From Chryseobacterium sp. SC28 (lineage in GTDB: Bacteria; Bacteroidota; Bacteroidia; Flavobacteriales; Weeksellaceae), in NCBI RefSeq assembly GCF_003932955.1, contig NZ_QOVY01000005.1:7718-71717 (forward strand): DNA of 64,000 bases. Direction: 5' to 3'. Below are positions 26,237 to 33,584 of the stretch, one piece after another; the first letter of the stretch is position 1, and the number at the start of each line of letters is the position of its first letter. A model generated the notes under the pieces. It saw nothing but the letters and a program-made list of their open reading frames with translations. It was not told the origin of the DNA and did not search any database. The position numbers were made by a program, and so were the translations under genes.

Positions 26237-26860
26237 ATGGAATTTAAAACGCTAAGAAATATCGAAAACAGCTTTAGGCAGATAAGATTATATGCCATTG
26301 TGTTTGCGGTTCTCTGCATTATCGTGGTAGGTTACACCGTATGGCGTTCCTACCGCTTTGCAGAAGAACAACGCCAAAAAATCTATGTACTGGATAACGG
26401 CAAATCCCTGATGCTTGCCTTATCGCAGGATGCGAGCATCAACCGCCCGGTTGAGGCAAGGGAACACGTAAGGAGATTTCACGAACTGTTCTTTACGCTT
26501 GCGCCCGACAAGAACGCTATTGAAAGCAATATGAGCAGGGCATTCAACCTTGCCGATAAAAGTGCTTTTGATTACTACAAAGACTTGTCGGAAAAGGGCT
26601 ATTACAGCCGTATCATTTCGGGGAACGTGCAGCAACGCATAGAGGTGGATAGTGTCGTGTGCAACTTCGACAACTACCCGTATGCAGTGCGTACCTATGC
26701 CAAACAGTTCATTATCCGGTCAAGCAACGTAACCAGGCGTAACCTGATTACTTCCTGCTATCTCGTCAACTCCGTTCGTTCCGACAATAATCCGCAGGGC
26801 TTCAATATTGAAAAATTTGCAGTCGTGGAAAATAAGGATATAGAGGTCATCGAACGCTAA
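26237..26860 (+). CDS. traK: Conjugal transfer protein TraK (VirB8-like)
   Basis: A 207-residue bitopic inner-membrane protein: short cytoplasmic N-terminus with LRNIENSFRQIRLYAIVF leading into a single helix (AVLCIIVVGYTVW), then a periplasmic domain with RFHELFFTLAPDKNAIESNM and the final FNIEKFAVVENKDIEVI. Topology and position match VirB8, the scaffold that nucleates the inner-membrane complex. Strongly conserved in Bacteroidetes ICEs. Confidence 0.9.
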   Translation: MEFKTLRNIENSFRQIRLYAIVFAVLCIIVVGYTVWRSYRFAEEQRQKIYVLDNGKSLMLALSQDASINRPVEAREHVRRFHELFFTLAPDKNAIESNMSRAFNLADKSAFDYYKDLSEKGYYSRIISGNVQQRIEVDSVVCNFDNYPYAVRTYAKQFIIRSSNVTRRNLITSCYLVNSVRSDNNPQGFNIEKFAVVENKDIEVIER

Positions 26861-26872
26861 AAAAACAATCTT

Positions 26873-27301
26873 ATGGAAGCATTATCAGATTTAAGCACGT
26901 TCGCAAAAATCCTTACCGACAAAGGATATAACGGGTATTTCCATACGCAGGGAGCGTATGCCGGAAAGCTGAAAGACAGCATCAGCGAATACCTCGAAAG
27001 CTGCCAAAAAGGTGCAGACAGTTTGCCTAAGCAGGACTTACTGCTGACAGGCTACCTACAATGGTCGGGCGATGACAAGCCCTGTGTAGAATGCAATATG
27101 TGGGTAAAATACCTGAATGGAAAATTCTCTCTTAGCCGAATGGAAATAGCCAAGAAAGACGGCTTTGGGCAATTACTCAAAAAAACGGAACTGGCAAACC
27201 TGTCCGTAATGTCCGCACCCAAATTAACGGAAGCGGTCGCACTGGTTAACGATGCGCCGAAGCAACAGGCGGGTAAAAGTCCTAAGCGTTTCAAGCTGTA
27301 A
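26873..27301 (+). CDS. Unrecognised protein inside the tra operon
   Basis: A 142-residue soluble protein without signal peptide or membrane helix. Visible features are an N-terminal LSTFAKILTDKGYNGYF helix, GYLQWSGDDKPCVECNMWVKY with a CxxC-like CVEC motif, and a basic tail (SPKRFKL). It is squeezed between traK and traL with 12- and 18-base gaps on the coding strand, so it is part of the operon and has matching composition. I do not recognise a family. Because it sits among structural genes it may be an accessory regulator or chaperone of transfer, but nothing in the sequence proves that. Confidence 0.6.
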   Translation: MEALSDLSTFAKILTDKGYNGYFHTQGAYAGKLKDSISEYLESCQKGADSLPKQDLLLTGYLQWSGDDKPCVECNMWVKYLNGKFSLSRMEIAKKDGFGQLLKKTELANLSVMSAPKLTEAVALVNDAPKQQAGKSPKRFKL

Positions 27302-27319
27302 CACAGAAATAGTAAGGCT

Positions 27320-27604
27320 ATGAAAAAATTAAGAGCAAATATGGACAGGTACTTTGACAAGCTGGACGAACGTTGGCGGGCGTTGCCCTTGCGCAAACAG
27401 CACCAATATACGCTGTACTTCTTTGTGGGTTATCTGCTGCTTACCGTAGCGGTCATTGGCAAAGTGATGTACGATACCTCAAAGTCCGGTAACGGTATGG
27501 TCATAGAGCATATCGAGAACCCTGTCCTTAAAAGTAAAAATCCTGCAAGGTTGCAGGATAGTGTATCAACAATTTTAAAAAATCAGATTTATGAAAGAAA
27601 ATGA
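27320..27604 (+). CDS. traL: Conjugal transfer protein TraL (DUF3989)
   Basis: A 94-residue membrane protein: basic N-terminal FDKLDERWRALPLRKQHQY, then one transmembrane helix (TLYFFVGYLLLTVAVIGKV) and a short periplasmic part. This matches DUF3989, called TraL in these elements and of unknown detailed function. Its end overlaps the traM start by 14 bases, which indicates coupled translation. Confidence 0.85.
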   Translation: MKKLRANMDRYFDKLDERWRALPLRKQHQYTLYFFVGYLLLTVAVIGKVMYDTSKSGNGMVIEHIENPVLKSKNPARLQDSVSTILKNQIYERK

Positions 27605-28931
27605 AAAAAGGGTCAGCTTTCTCGTTGAGGGAGAAGACCAAAACGGAGCATCAAATCTGCCGGATAATAAAAAGAGCAATAAGGATAAGCTCAAAAAGCC
27701 AATCATATTCCTTTTGATGGGCGTGGTATTTCTCGGCTGTATGTACCTCATATTTAAACCGTCGAAAGATAAAAAAGCGGTTGAAAATATCGGGTTGAAC
27801 GATGCTGTACCGCAGGCTACCGGAGCAGGGATGCCCGATGATAAAAGCAAGGCGTATGAGCAGGAAATGCTCGAACGCAAAGAGCAGGAAAAGCGGAATG
27901 CGCTAACCACGCTTTCTGATTATTGGAATACTGAAGACAGTGCATCTGCTGACAATGAAGAAAACTTACCTGAAGAAGATGAAGAAAGCAACGGCTTTGG
28001 CGGTGGTGGCAGAAATTCGGGACGAAACGGAAATTCTGCATTGAACAGCTACCGTAATGCACAAAGCACACTGGGTTCATTTTATAATAATGACAATGCT
28101 GAAACAATGGAACTCCGTAAGCAAGTGGACGAACTGAAAGCAAAGTTGTCGGAAAAAGATGTGCCACCTGTGGCCACCGTTGACGACCAACTCAAATTAA
28201 TGGAGAAATCCTATGAAATGGCAGCAAAGTATCTTCCCCAAAATGCCAATACCGGAAACGCTGCTCCTGCCATCGGTGCAACTCCTGCTGCTGCGGGTGC
28301 TAACCAAAAAGAGCAATTTGTATCGTTCACACCAACAAGAAAGAACATTGTATCAGCCTTGTACCGTGAACCGTCGGACAGTGCCTTTGCAGCCGATTGG
28401 AGCCAAACAAAAAACAGGGGGTTCTATACCGCAGGTTCTACTGAAGAGGTGGTACAGCCTAAAAACAGTATCAAAGCCTGTGTACACGAAGCCCAAACGG
28501 TAGTTGGCGAAACGGGTGTGCGTTTACGCCTGTTAGAGCCTGCTAAAACTCCGCAGCGTACCATCCCCAAAGGAACGATTGTAACGGCTAATGCAAAATT
28601 TCAGAATGGCAGGTTGCAATTAAAAGTTACCTCCGTAGAACTGGAGGGCAACATCATCCCGGTAGATATTACCATTTACGATTTGGACGGGCAACAAGGT
28701 TTGTACGTTCCGTATTCGCCGGAAATCAATGCCCTTACTGAAATGGCGGGCAATATGAGCCAGACCGGAGGAACAAGCGTAATGCTCACGCAGAATGCCG
28801 GACAGCAGGTGGCGGCTGACCTTAGCCGTGGCGTGGTACAGGGTATTTCGGGCTATTTCGCCAAGAAAGTAAGAACGCCAAAGGTTACGCTGAAAGCAGG
28901 CTATCAGGTCTTCCTTGTATCTAAAAAATAA
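27591..28931 (+). CDS. traM: Conjugal transfer protein TraM (VirB10-like)
   Basis: A 446-residue protein spanning the envelope. One helix near residue 40 (PIIFLLMGVVFLGCMYLIF) is followed by a long low-complexity, Asn/Gly/Glu-rich periplasmic linker (GFGGGGRNSGRNGNSA) and a C-terminal beta domain with IKACVHEAQTVVGETGVRLRL, RTIPKGTIVTANAKF and DLSRGVVQGISGYFAKKV. These are the conserved parts of the VirB10-like TraM. It connects the inner-membrane motor to the outer-membrane ring made with TraN. Confidence 0.92.
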   Translation: MKENEKRVSFLVEGEDQNGASNLPDNKKSNKDKLKKPIIFLLMGVVFLGCMYLIFKPSKDKKAVENIGLNDAVPQATGAGMPDDKSKAYEQEMLERKEQEKRNALTTLSDYWNTEDSASADNEENLPEEDEESNGFGGGGRNSGRNGNSALNSYRNAQSTLGSFYNNDNAETMELRKQVDELKAKLSEKDVPPVATVDDQLKLMEKSYEMAAKYLPQNANTGNAAPAIGATPAAAGANQKEQFVSFTPTRKNIVSALYREPSDSAFAADWSQTKNRGFYTAGSTEEVVQPKNSIKACVHEAQTVVGETGVRLRLLEPAKTPQRTIPKGTIVTANAKFQNGRLQLKVTSVELEGNIIPVDITIYDLDGQQGLYVPYSPEINALTEMAGNMSQTGGTSVMLTQNAGQQVAADLSRGVVQGISGYFAKKVRTPKVTLKAGYQVFLVSKK

Positions 28932-28955
28932 TGTTGAACTCAAATAAATAAAACA

Positions 28956-29855
28956 ATGAAAAATCATTTAAAAACCTTTTGGGCTATTGCTCTGATACTC
29001 GGCTTTGCCGTAACAACTTATGCACAGGACAGTGCAACTGCAAAAACACCGCTTGCATTGGGCAAGATAGAACCGTACCGTATGGAAGTGACCTACGATA
29101 AAACTTCGCACCTGATTTTCCCGACCGCCATTCGTTACGTGGATTTGGGCAGCGAATACCTGATTGCAGGTAAGGCTGAAGATGCCGAAAACGTATTGCG
29201 TGTAAAAGCATCGGTAAGGGACTTTGAGCCGGAAACGAATTTTTCCGTTATCACGAATGACGGGCGTTTTTACAGCTTCAACGTGTATTACAGTTCCTAC
29301 CCGGAGGCTTTGAGCTACGACCTGCTCACAATGCAAAAAGCGGTGGATAAAGCCAAAGGTAACGACGTGCTTTTCGAGGAACTGGGCAACAATTCGCCCT
29401 CACTGGCAGGCTTGTTACTGGAAACCATTTACAAGAAAGACAAGCGCATTGTAAAGCATATCGGGGCTAAAAGTTTCGGCATTCAGTTTATCCTGAAAGG
29501 GATTTACATACACAACGGCAAATACTATTTCCATACGGAATTGAGAAACCGTACCAATGTGCCTTTCGAGATTGATTTTATCAATTTCAAAGTCGTGGAT
29601 AAAAAGGTAGCCAAACGCACCGTAGTCCAGGAACGCCCTTTAACTCCGTTGAGAACTTACAAGCCATTGGACGGTATTGCCGGAAAATCGACCGAACAAA
29701 ATGTTTTCCTGTTAGACCAGTTTACCATTGCCGATGATAAGGTGTTGCTGATTGAGATTTTCGAGAAGAACGGCGGCAGGCATCAAACATTGCAGGTCGA
29801 AAATTCCGATTTAATCAAAGCCCGTTTGATTGACGATATGCACCTGAAATTTTAA
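28956..29855 (+). CDS. traN: Conjugal transfer protein TraN (DUF4138, VirB9-like)
   Basis: A 299-residue periplasmic protein with a signal peptide (MKNHLKTFWAIALILGFAVT, ending TYAQDS). A beta-rich N-terminal domain (TSHLIFPTAIRYVDLGS, FSVITNDGRFYSFNVYY) is followed by a C-terminal domain with FGIQFILKGIYIHNGKYYFH and the conserved PFEIDFINFKVVDKK. DUF4138 proteins are the VirB9-like outer-membrane-complex component in Bacteroidetes. 24 bases after traM and 20 before traO. Confidence 0.92.
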   Translation: MKNHLKTFWAIALILGFAVTTYAQDSATAKTPLALGKIEPYRMEVTYDKTSHLIFPTAIRYVDLGSEYLIAGKAEDAENVLRVKASVRDFEPETNFSVITNDGRFYSFNVYYSSYPEALSYDLLTMQKAVDKAKGNDVLFEELGNNSPSLAGLLLETIYKKDKRIVKHIGAKSFGIQFILKGIYIHNGKYYFHTELRNRTNVPFEIDFINFKVVDKKVAKRTVVQERPLTPLRTYKPLDGIAGKSTEQNVFLLDQFTIADDKVLLIEIFEKNGGRHQTLQVENSDLIKARLIDDMHLKF

Positions 29856-29875
29856 TAACCCTTTAAAGCAAGAAT

Positions 29876-30436
29876 ATGAAAAAGTATATCTATACCGTGC
29901 TGCTTGTCCTGATAGGCATCACGGCTGCACAGGCGCAAAGGATGCTGCCGAAGCAAAAAGGATTGGAAATAAGTGCAGGTTTATTGTCCAATGATAAGAT
30001 TGGCAATGATTACTACATCAGCGCAGCAATGACCATAAACGGTAAAAATGGTAATTACCAGCTTTGGGCGTTGGAATATACCCACCAGTACCACGATTAC
30101 AAAGACCTGCGCATACCGCAGGAAACCTATTCCACAGAGGGCGGTTACAGCTTCTTTTTGTTGGGAGATGCCCGTAAGAACATTACGCTGAATTTCGCCG
30201 TAACGGGCGTGGTCGGTTACGAAGCCATCAACCGGGGCGAAGCGATGCTGTACGACGGTGCGAAAATATTGAGCGAAGATAATTTTATCTACGGAGCAGG
30301 CGGTCGCCTCATTTTTGAAACCTACCTGTCCGACCGTTTTGTATTAGTCCTACAAGGGCGCACAAAGGTTTTATGGGGGACAGACTTAGAACAATTCCGA
30401 CCGTCGGCAGGTGTGGGATTAAGGTTTAACTTTTAA
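29876..30436 (+). CDS. traO: Conjugal transfer protein TraO
   Basis: A 186-residue exported protein with a signal peptide (MKKYIYTVLLVLIGITAAQA) and an all-beta mature chain with alternating aromatic residues, ending in GVGLRFNF, an outer-membrane-barrel-like terminal phenylalanine. This suits TraO of Bacteroidetes ICEs, thought to be an outer-membrane protein of the mating apparatus. Followed within 14 bases by traQ. Confidence 0.87.
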   Translation: MKKYIYTVLLVLIGITAAQAQRMLPKQKGLEISAGLLSNDKIGNDYYISAAMTINGKNGNYQLWALEYTHQYHDYKDLRIPQETYSTEGGYSFFLLGDARKNITLNFAVTGVVGYEAINRGEAMLYDGAKILSEDNFIYGAGGRLIFETYLSDRFVLVLQGRTKVLWGTDLEQFRPSAGVGLRFNF

Positions 30437-30449
30437 AACGTAAAAAACA

Positions 30450-30899
30450 ATGATAGCAATATTCAATAAATTCAGAATAGGATTACTGCCGATATACGTA
30501 TTGCTGGCAATCCTCACAGCTTCGGTTTCTTTGGTATCTTGTAGCAAAGATGATGAACTTGAAATACAGAACGATTTTCCTTTCGAGGTAAACGTGATGC
30601 CAGTACCCAAAGATGTTGCCAACGGACAGACCGTAGAAATACGTATTACCATACAGCGTACAGGCAATTACAGCAACACGCAATATTTTCTCCGTTACTT
30701 CCAGTTTGATGGACAGGGAACATTGCAATACTACAATGAACCGCCGTATCAGCCCAATGACCTATATCAATTGCCAACGGAGCAGTTCCGGTTGTATTAC
30801 ACTTCAACATCTACCGTATCACAATCTTTTGATGTTTGGATTTCGGATGGTTTTGGAAATGAAAAGCAATTGAGCTTTCAGTTTAACAGTAGTGATTAA
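30450..30899 (+). CDS. traQ: Conjugal transfer protein TraQ (DUF3872)
   Basis: A 149-residue lipoprotein-like protein. The N-terminal hydrophobic segment LPIYVLLAILTASVSLVSCS gives a plausible lipobox Cys, followed by DDELEIQNDFPFEVNVMPVP and VEIRITIQRTGNYSNTQYFLRY, the DUF3872 core. Last gene of the tra operon; a strong terminator follows within 22 bases. traP (primase-like) is absent from the usual TraO-TraP-TraQ order. Confidence 0.87.
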   Translation: MIAIFNKFRIGLLPIYVLLAILTASVSLVSCSKDDELEIQNDFPFEVNVMPVPKDVANGQTVEIRITIQRTGNYSNTQYFLRYFQFDGQGTLQYYNEPPYQPNDLYQLPTEQFRLYYTSTSTVSQSFDVWISDGFGNEKQLSFQFNSSD

Positions 30900-30920
30900 A
30901 TGCTACTTAAATAAAAGCAA

Positions 30921-30947
30921 AACCGACTGTACAGGTCGGTTTTTTTG
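30921..30947 (+). terminator. Rho-independent terminator of the tra operon
   Basis: AACCGAC-TGTACAG-GTCGGTT stem of 7 bp followed by a run of seven T, 22 bases after the traQ stop. Confidence 0.85.
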
Positions 30948-31010
30948 CTTTCCGGCTTTCGGTATAAGATGTTTTTGTTTAAATTTACTTGATTTATAAT
31001 CTCAATAAAT

Positions 31011-31298
31011 ATGGATGCGGTTACTTCTCAATTAGTGCTGGGTATTATTCCTCTCGTTATAGGGATAGGACTTGTCTATTGGATAAGCCGTAGAAAATTT
31101 TACAGGCGTAATGACGTAGGTGCAGAGGGATTTTCGAGCTTTGAAGCATCTGTATTTACCCGTTTTATAGAACGTATCGGCAAATGGATTGCCTACGCTT
31201 TGATTATCATCGGTATTCTATTTATTTGGTCATATACACAAATGAAAAAAGACAAGGAAAAGAAAAAAGTAAAAACAGAACAACCCGCCCAACGCTGA
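31011..31298 (+). CDS. Small membrane protein of Bacteroidetes ICEs, unknown function
   Basis: Ninety-five residues with two hydrophobic helices (LVLGIIPLVIGIGLVYWI and IAYALIIIGILFIWSY) separated by a basic loop, and a lysine-rich tail. Similar small proteins are seen after tra operons and sometimes carry the name molybdenum ABC transporter permease; nothing here supports transport, as the permease domain is missing. It is a single-gene unit between two terminators, so it has its own promoter. Confidence 0.65.
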   Translation: MDAVTSQLVLGIIPLVIGIGLVYWISRRKFYRRNDVGAEGFSSFEASVFTRFIERIGKWIAYALIIIGILFIWSYTQMKKDKEKKKVKTEQPAQR

Positions 31299-31326
31299 CA
31301 CAAATTTTCTGATAATACTTAAAGTA

Positions 31327-31361
31327 AAATCGGATAACCTTTTGGGCTATCCGATTTTTTT
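31327..31361 (+). terminator. Rho-independent terminator after the small membrane gene
   Basis: ATCGGATA (31329-31336) pairs with TATCCGAT-type sequence at 31348-31355, followed by a T-run to 31361. Confidence 0.8.
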
Positions 31362-31380
31362 GTTTACATCAAAGTAAACC

Positions 31381-31413
31381 GCCAAACACTGCCTTTGAAT
31401 GCCAATAGGTACA
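31381..31413 (+). promoter_or_regulatory. Bipartite ICE motif copy C, upstream of the HTH regulator pair
   Basis: GCCAAACACTGCC (31381-31393), spacer TTTGAAT, then GCCAATAGG as second half-site. It lies 64 bases before the start of the first HTH gene, in the same orientation, which suggests the encoded regulators may control their own unit. Confidence 0.6.
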
Positions 31414-31476
31414 ACATTTCTCAACCCCATAATAAGCCTTGCTAAATTCGACTTCCACAGAAAAATTGAGCAAACA

Positions 31477-31788
31477 ATGGAAGTAATTGCAATACAAAAG
31501 TCGGCACTAGACGGAATGAAAAATGAGCTAAAAGCACTTTTGGAATTGACCGAAAATGCCACACAGAAATATACGCCCATTTTTAAAGCGGAACAATGGC
31601 TCGATAACCAGGAAGTATGTCTGATGATGAACATTACCAAGCGGACTTTACAGACCTACAAAAGCAAAGGACTATTACCGTATTCAAAACTGAACCGTAA
31701 AAATTATTATAAACGCTCAGATGTACAGGCTTTGCTCGAAGCCGGACAGCTGGACAATACTACTGAAAATGGATTTATTCACGAATGA
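31477..31788 (+). CDS. Helix-turn-helix (HTH_17, excisionase-like) protein 1
   Basis: A 103-residue DNA-binding protein starting at ATG 31477. An N-terminal coiled helix (MKNELKALLELTENATQ) is followed by a winged-helix with WLDNQEVCLMMNITKRTLQTY, KSKGLLPYSKLNRKNYYKRSDV, the HTH_17/Xis-like pattern. Pairs of such proteins (like Xis2c/Xis2d of CTnDOT) regulate excision and transfer. The start of its partner overlaps its end by 20 bases. Function by analogy only. Confidence 0.75.
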   Translation: MEVIAIQKSALDGMKNELKALLELTENATQKYTPIFKAEQWLDNQEVCLMMNITKRTLQTYKSKGLLPYSKLNRKNYYKRSDVQALLEAGQLDNTTENGFIHE

Positions 31789-32068
31789 TAGTGACGATAT
31801 CATCGCCCACAGGGAAATGATTACACAGCTACGAAATCGTATCGAACAGATATTAAAAAACTACCGTCCTGTAATGAACGGTGAAATATATCTTTCGGGC
31901 GAAGATGTGTGCAAGCTGTTACATATCAGCAGACGGACTTTACAGCAATATCGTGATGACCAAATACTCCCATACATCCAGATAGGCGGCAAAATCATTT
32001 TTAAGCAAACCGACCTTTTACGGATACTTGAACAAAACTATGTCTGCAATGGACAAAAGAACAAGTAA
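31769..32068 (+). CDS. Helix-turn-helix (HTH_17, excisionase-like) protein 2
   Basis: A 99-residue paralogue of the preceding gene: helical N-terminus (MITQLRNRIEQILKN) then YLSGEDVCKLLHISRRTLQQY and YIQIGGKIIFKQTDLLRIL, again the excisionase-like winged helix. It starts at ATG 31769, overlapping protein 1. The two were probably produced by duplication and may act as a heterodimer on ICE control regions. Confidence 0.75.
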   Translation: MDLFTNDSDDIIAHREMITQLRNRIEQILKNYRPVMNGEIYLSGEDVCKLLHISRRTLQQYRDDQILPYIQIGGKIIFKQTDLLRILEQNYVCNGQKNK

Positions 32069-32110
32069 CGGATTTCAAGCAATCATATTTCTATATCGAA
32101 ACGAGTTTAG

Positions 32111-32118
32111 TATCTTTG
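32111..32118 (+). promoter_or_regulatory. Candidate -7 element upstream of the structured leader
   Basis: TATCTTTG, a match to TAnnTTTG, about 45 bases before the start of the long hairpin. No good -33 element is seen. If used, the structured element would be transcribed as the leader of the receiver-like gene. Confidence 0.35.
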
Positions 32119-32163
32119 CTATGTAAAATATAGAAATACTTAAAGTGTTTTTGCTTTAAGTCC

Positions 32164-32273
32164 CACATTGAAAACTGGTAATTTTTAGACAACGGGACGA
32201 TAAGGAAGAACGCTCATGCCATAGGCGTGGGCGCTCGCTTATTCGTTGTCGGGTATACCAGTACCTCAATGTG
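32164..32273 (+). ncRNA. Long rod-like structured element, candidate leader RNA or single-strand initiation site
   Basis: The 110-base segment folds almost completely on itself in five stacked stems: CACATTGA/TCAATGTG (32164/32266), ACTGGTA/TACCAGT (32174/32256), GACAACG/CGTTGTC (32188/32244), ATAAG/CTTAT (32200/32238) and CGCTCATGCC/GGCGTGGGCG (32211/32224) with an ATA loop. The first three stems are perfect. No coding frame of interest covers it. Another hairpin (CCTGCGC/GTGCAGG) follows at 32289-32311 just before the next gene. It could be a regulatory leader, a trans-acting RNA, or a single-strand origin used after conjugation. Confidence 0.55.
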
Positions 32274-32341
32274 CGGTAAGTGTAGTTGCCTGCGCTTTCT
32301 TTTTGTGCAGGAACTTCATCTAACTCAAAAAAAGGTAACGT

Positions 32342-32725
32342 ATGAAAACTGGTACTGTACAAGAAACAATCTCCCTGTCTTTTATCAATGACAAAAGCCC
32401 TGTAACCGATAACATCTGCAAAGATCTCGCTGCATCTGGAATGGAAATACTATCTCGGTCAGAAAGCATTGAAAATGGGCTAACACAGTTGTCTTCATTG
32501 AATGAACTCCCCAAAGTCTGTATTATTGACTTGGATTTTTACGACCAAAATGTGCTTAAACAGCTTCAAGAATTAAGGAAAGAGTACCCTGCAATCAAAC
32601 TGGTTGCCCATAGCGATATTGATGATGAGAAAGTTGGGAAATCTCTTTTAGAGATTGGGTTTTCAAGTTATCTACTACTTGGAAGCGATGTTGATGATTT
32701 CAAGAAAGCTATCTTCAGTGCTTAA
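32342..32725 (+). CDS. Stand-alone response-regulator receiver-like protein
   Basis: A 127-residue protein with a CheY-like pattern: KVCIIDLDFYDQNVL supplies the phospho-acceptor-type aspartate, IKLVAHSDIDD the Ser/Thr strand, and FSSYLLLGSDVDDFKKAI the last part, where the switch lysine is missing. The N-terminal acidic pair is not evident (the usual DD after the first strand is absent), so it may be a degenerate receiver. No output domain and no kinase nearby. It follows the structured leader and may sense through it; function unknown. Confidence 0.65.
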   Translation: MKTGTVQETISLSFINDKSPVTDNICKDLAASGMEILSRSESIENGLTQLSSLNELPKVCIIDLDFYDQNVLKQLQELRKEYPAIKLVAHSDIDDEKVGKSLLEIGFSSYLLLGSDVDDFKKAIFSA

Positions 32726-32727
32726 GA

Positions 32728-33579
32728 CTATATTTCATCATCATCGTCTCCATACCAACTTGAAGTATCCACATCGTAGTCATCGACCTCAAACTTAGAG
32801 GACGGAAAATCCTCTTCAATTTGATAGCGTATCTTCGTTTCAAAAGGGAATGTTTCTGGCAAGTCTAATCCATCACCTTCACGTCTTTCTTTATTAGACC
32901 CATATTCAAGAATCACATGTAAATCTCCAAAGACGTCCACTACAATTTCATATTCATTAATTTCTGAAATATGATATTCTGACACTTCACTATATTCCAG
33001 TGAATGGTGAGGTGCAAGTCGATCAACATTCTCAAAAAAATTAGTTACAACGGATGATACCATATGCTCTTCGATATGTCCATCAAGGAATTGTTTAAGA
33101 TCTTCACGATAGTTCTCAATTGTTTCTACCAAACTAATAAAAGAGTTAAGTACATCTTGGCTCATACGCTCAATTTCAGAATCGCTAATATTAAACACCT
33201 CAGGATTAATATGGGTATACTTGCTTAAAGTATTGATTGTTTCTTTTACATCCTTTATCATGTCTTTGAGTTCGTCAACCTCAAATCCCCAACGATCTAA
33301 AAAAGTGTCGTCTATTCCACCTTGGACTGCGTATTTAATTCTTTGGTTTCTTGTAGGTTTTCCGTCTGCAGTTTCGGGGCTAAACCAAACACAATTTTTC
33401 ACACGTTCTTCCGGAGCAAGGTTATATAAAAAATGTCGTGACAACTCCCTTATAGAGTATGCAAAATTATTAAAGCGAAGTTTGTTTGTTCGATCATTTA
33501 AGCTAGCAATTGAAGCTTCAAATAAATCCAACTCAAATTGGTTGGATAGTAATTGTTTTATTTTTTCGGCTTTCTCCAT
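32728..33579 (-). CDS. Short-pAgo operon accessory protein of unknown function (possible HEPN-like helical domain)
   Basis: A 283-residue protein, last gene of the pAgo operon and starting 5 bases after the pAgo stop. Its N-terminal half is helical with the conserved block FAYSIRELSRHFLYNLAPEE then VKNCVWF and RNQRIKYAVQGGIDD, a segment found in several uncharacterised bacterial defence-linked proteins and suggestive of an alpha-helical (HEPN-like) domain. The C-terminal 80 residues are strongly acidic (DDYDVDTSSWYGDDDDEI). The tight position implies a joint role with pAgo, but I do not know its activity. Confidence 0.6.
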   Translation of the reverse strand: MEKAEKIKQLLSNQFELDLFEASIASLNDRTNKLRFNNFAYSIRELSRHFLYNLAPEERVKNCVWFSPETADGKPTRNQRIKYAVQGGIDDTFLDRWGFEVDELKDMIKDVKETINTLSKYTHINPEVFNISDSEIERMSQDVLNSFISLVETIENYREDLKQFLDGHIEEHMVSSVVTNFFENVDRLAPHHSLEYSEVSEYHISEINEYEIVVDVFGDLHVILEYGSNKERREGDGLDLPETFPFETKIRYQIEEDFPSSKFEVDDYDVDTSSWYGDDDDEI

Positions 33580-33584
33580 AGTCT

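Noticed and set aside
31011-31298. Molybdenum ABC transporter permease
   Set aside because: Only two helices and no permease motif; the label is a propagated name.
32164-32311. Retron-type msr-msd RNA
   Set aside because: The fold is suggestive, but no reverse transcriptase is encoded nearby and the neighbours are HTH regulators and a receiver protein.
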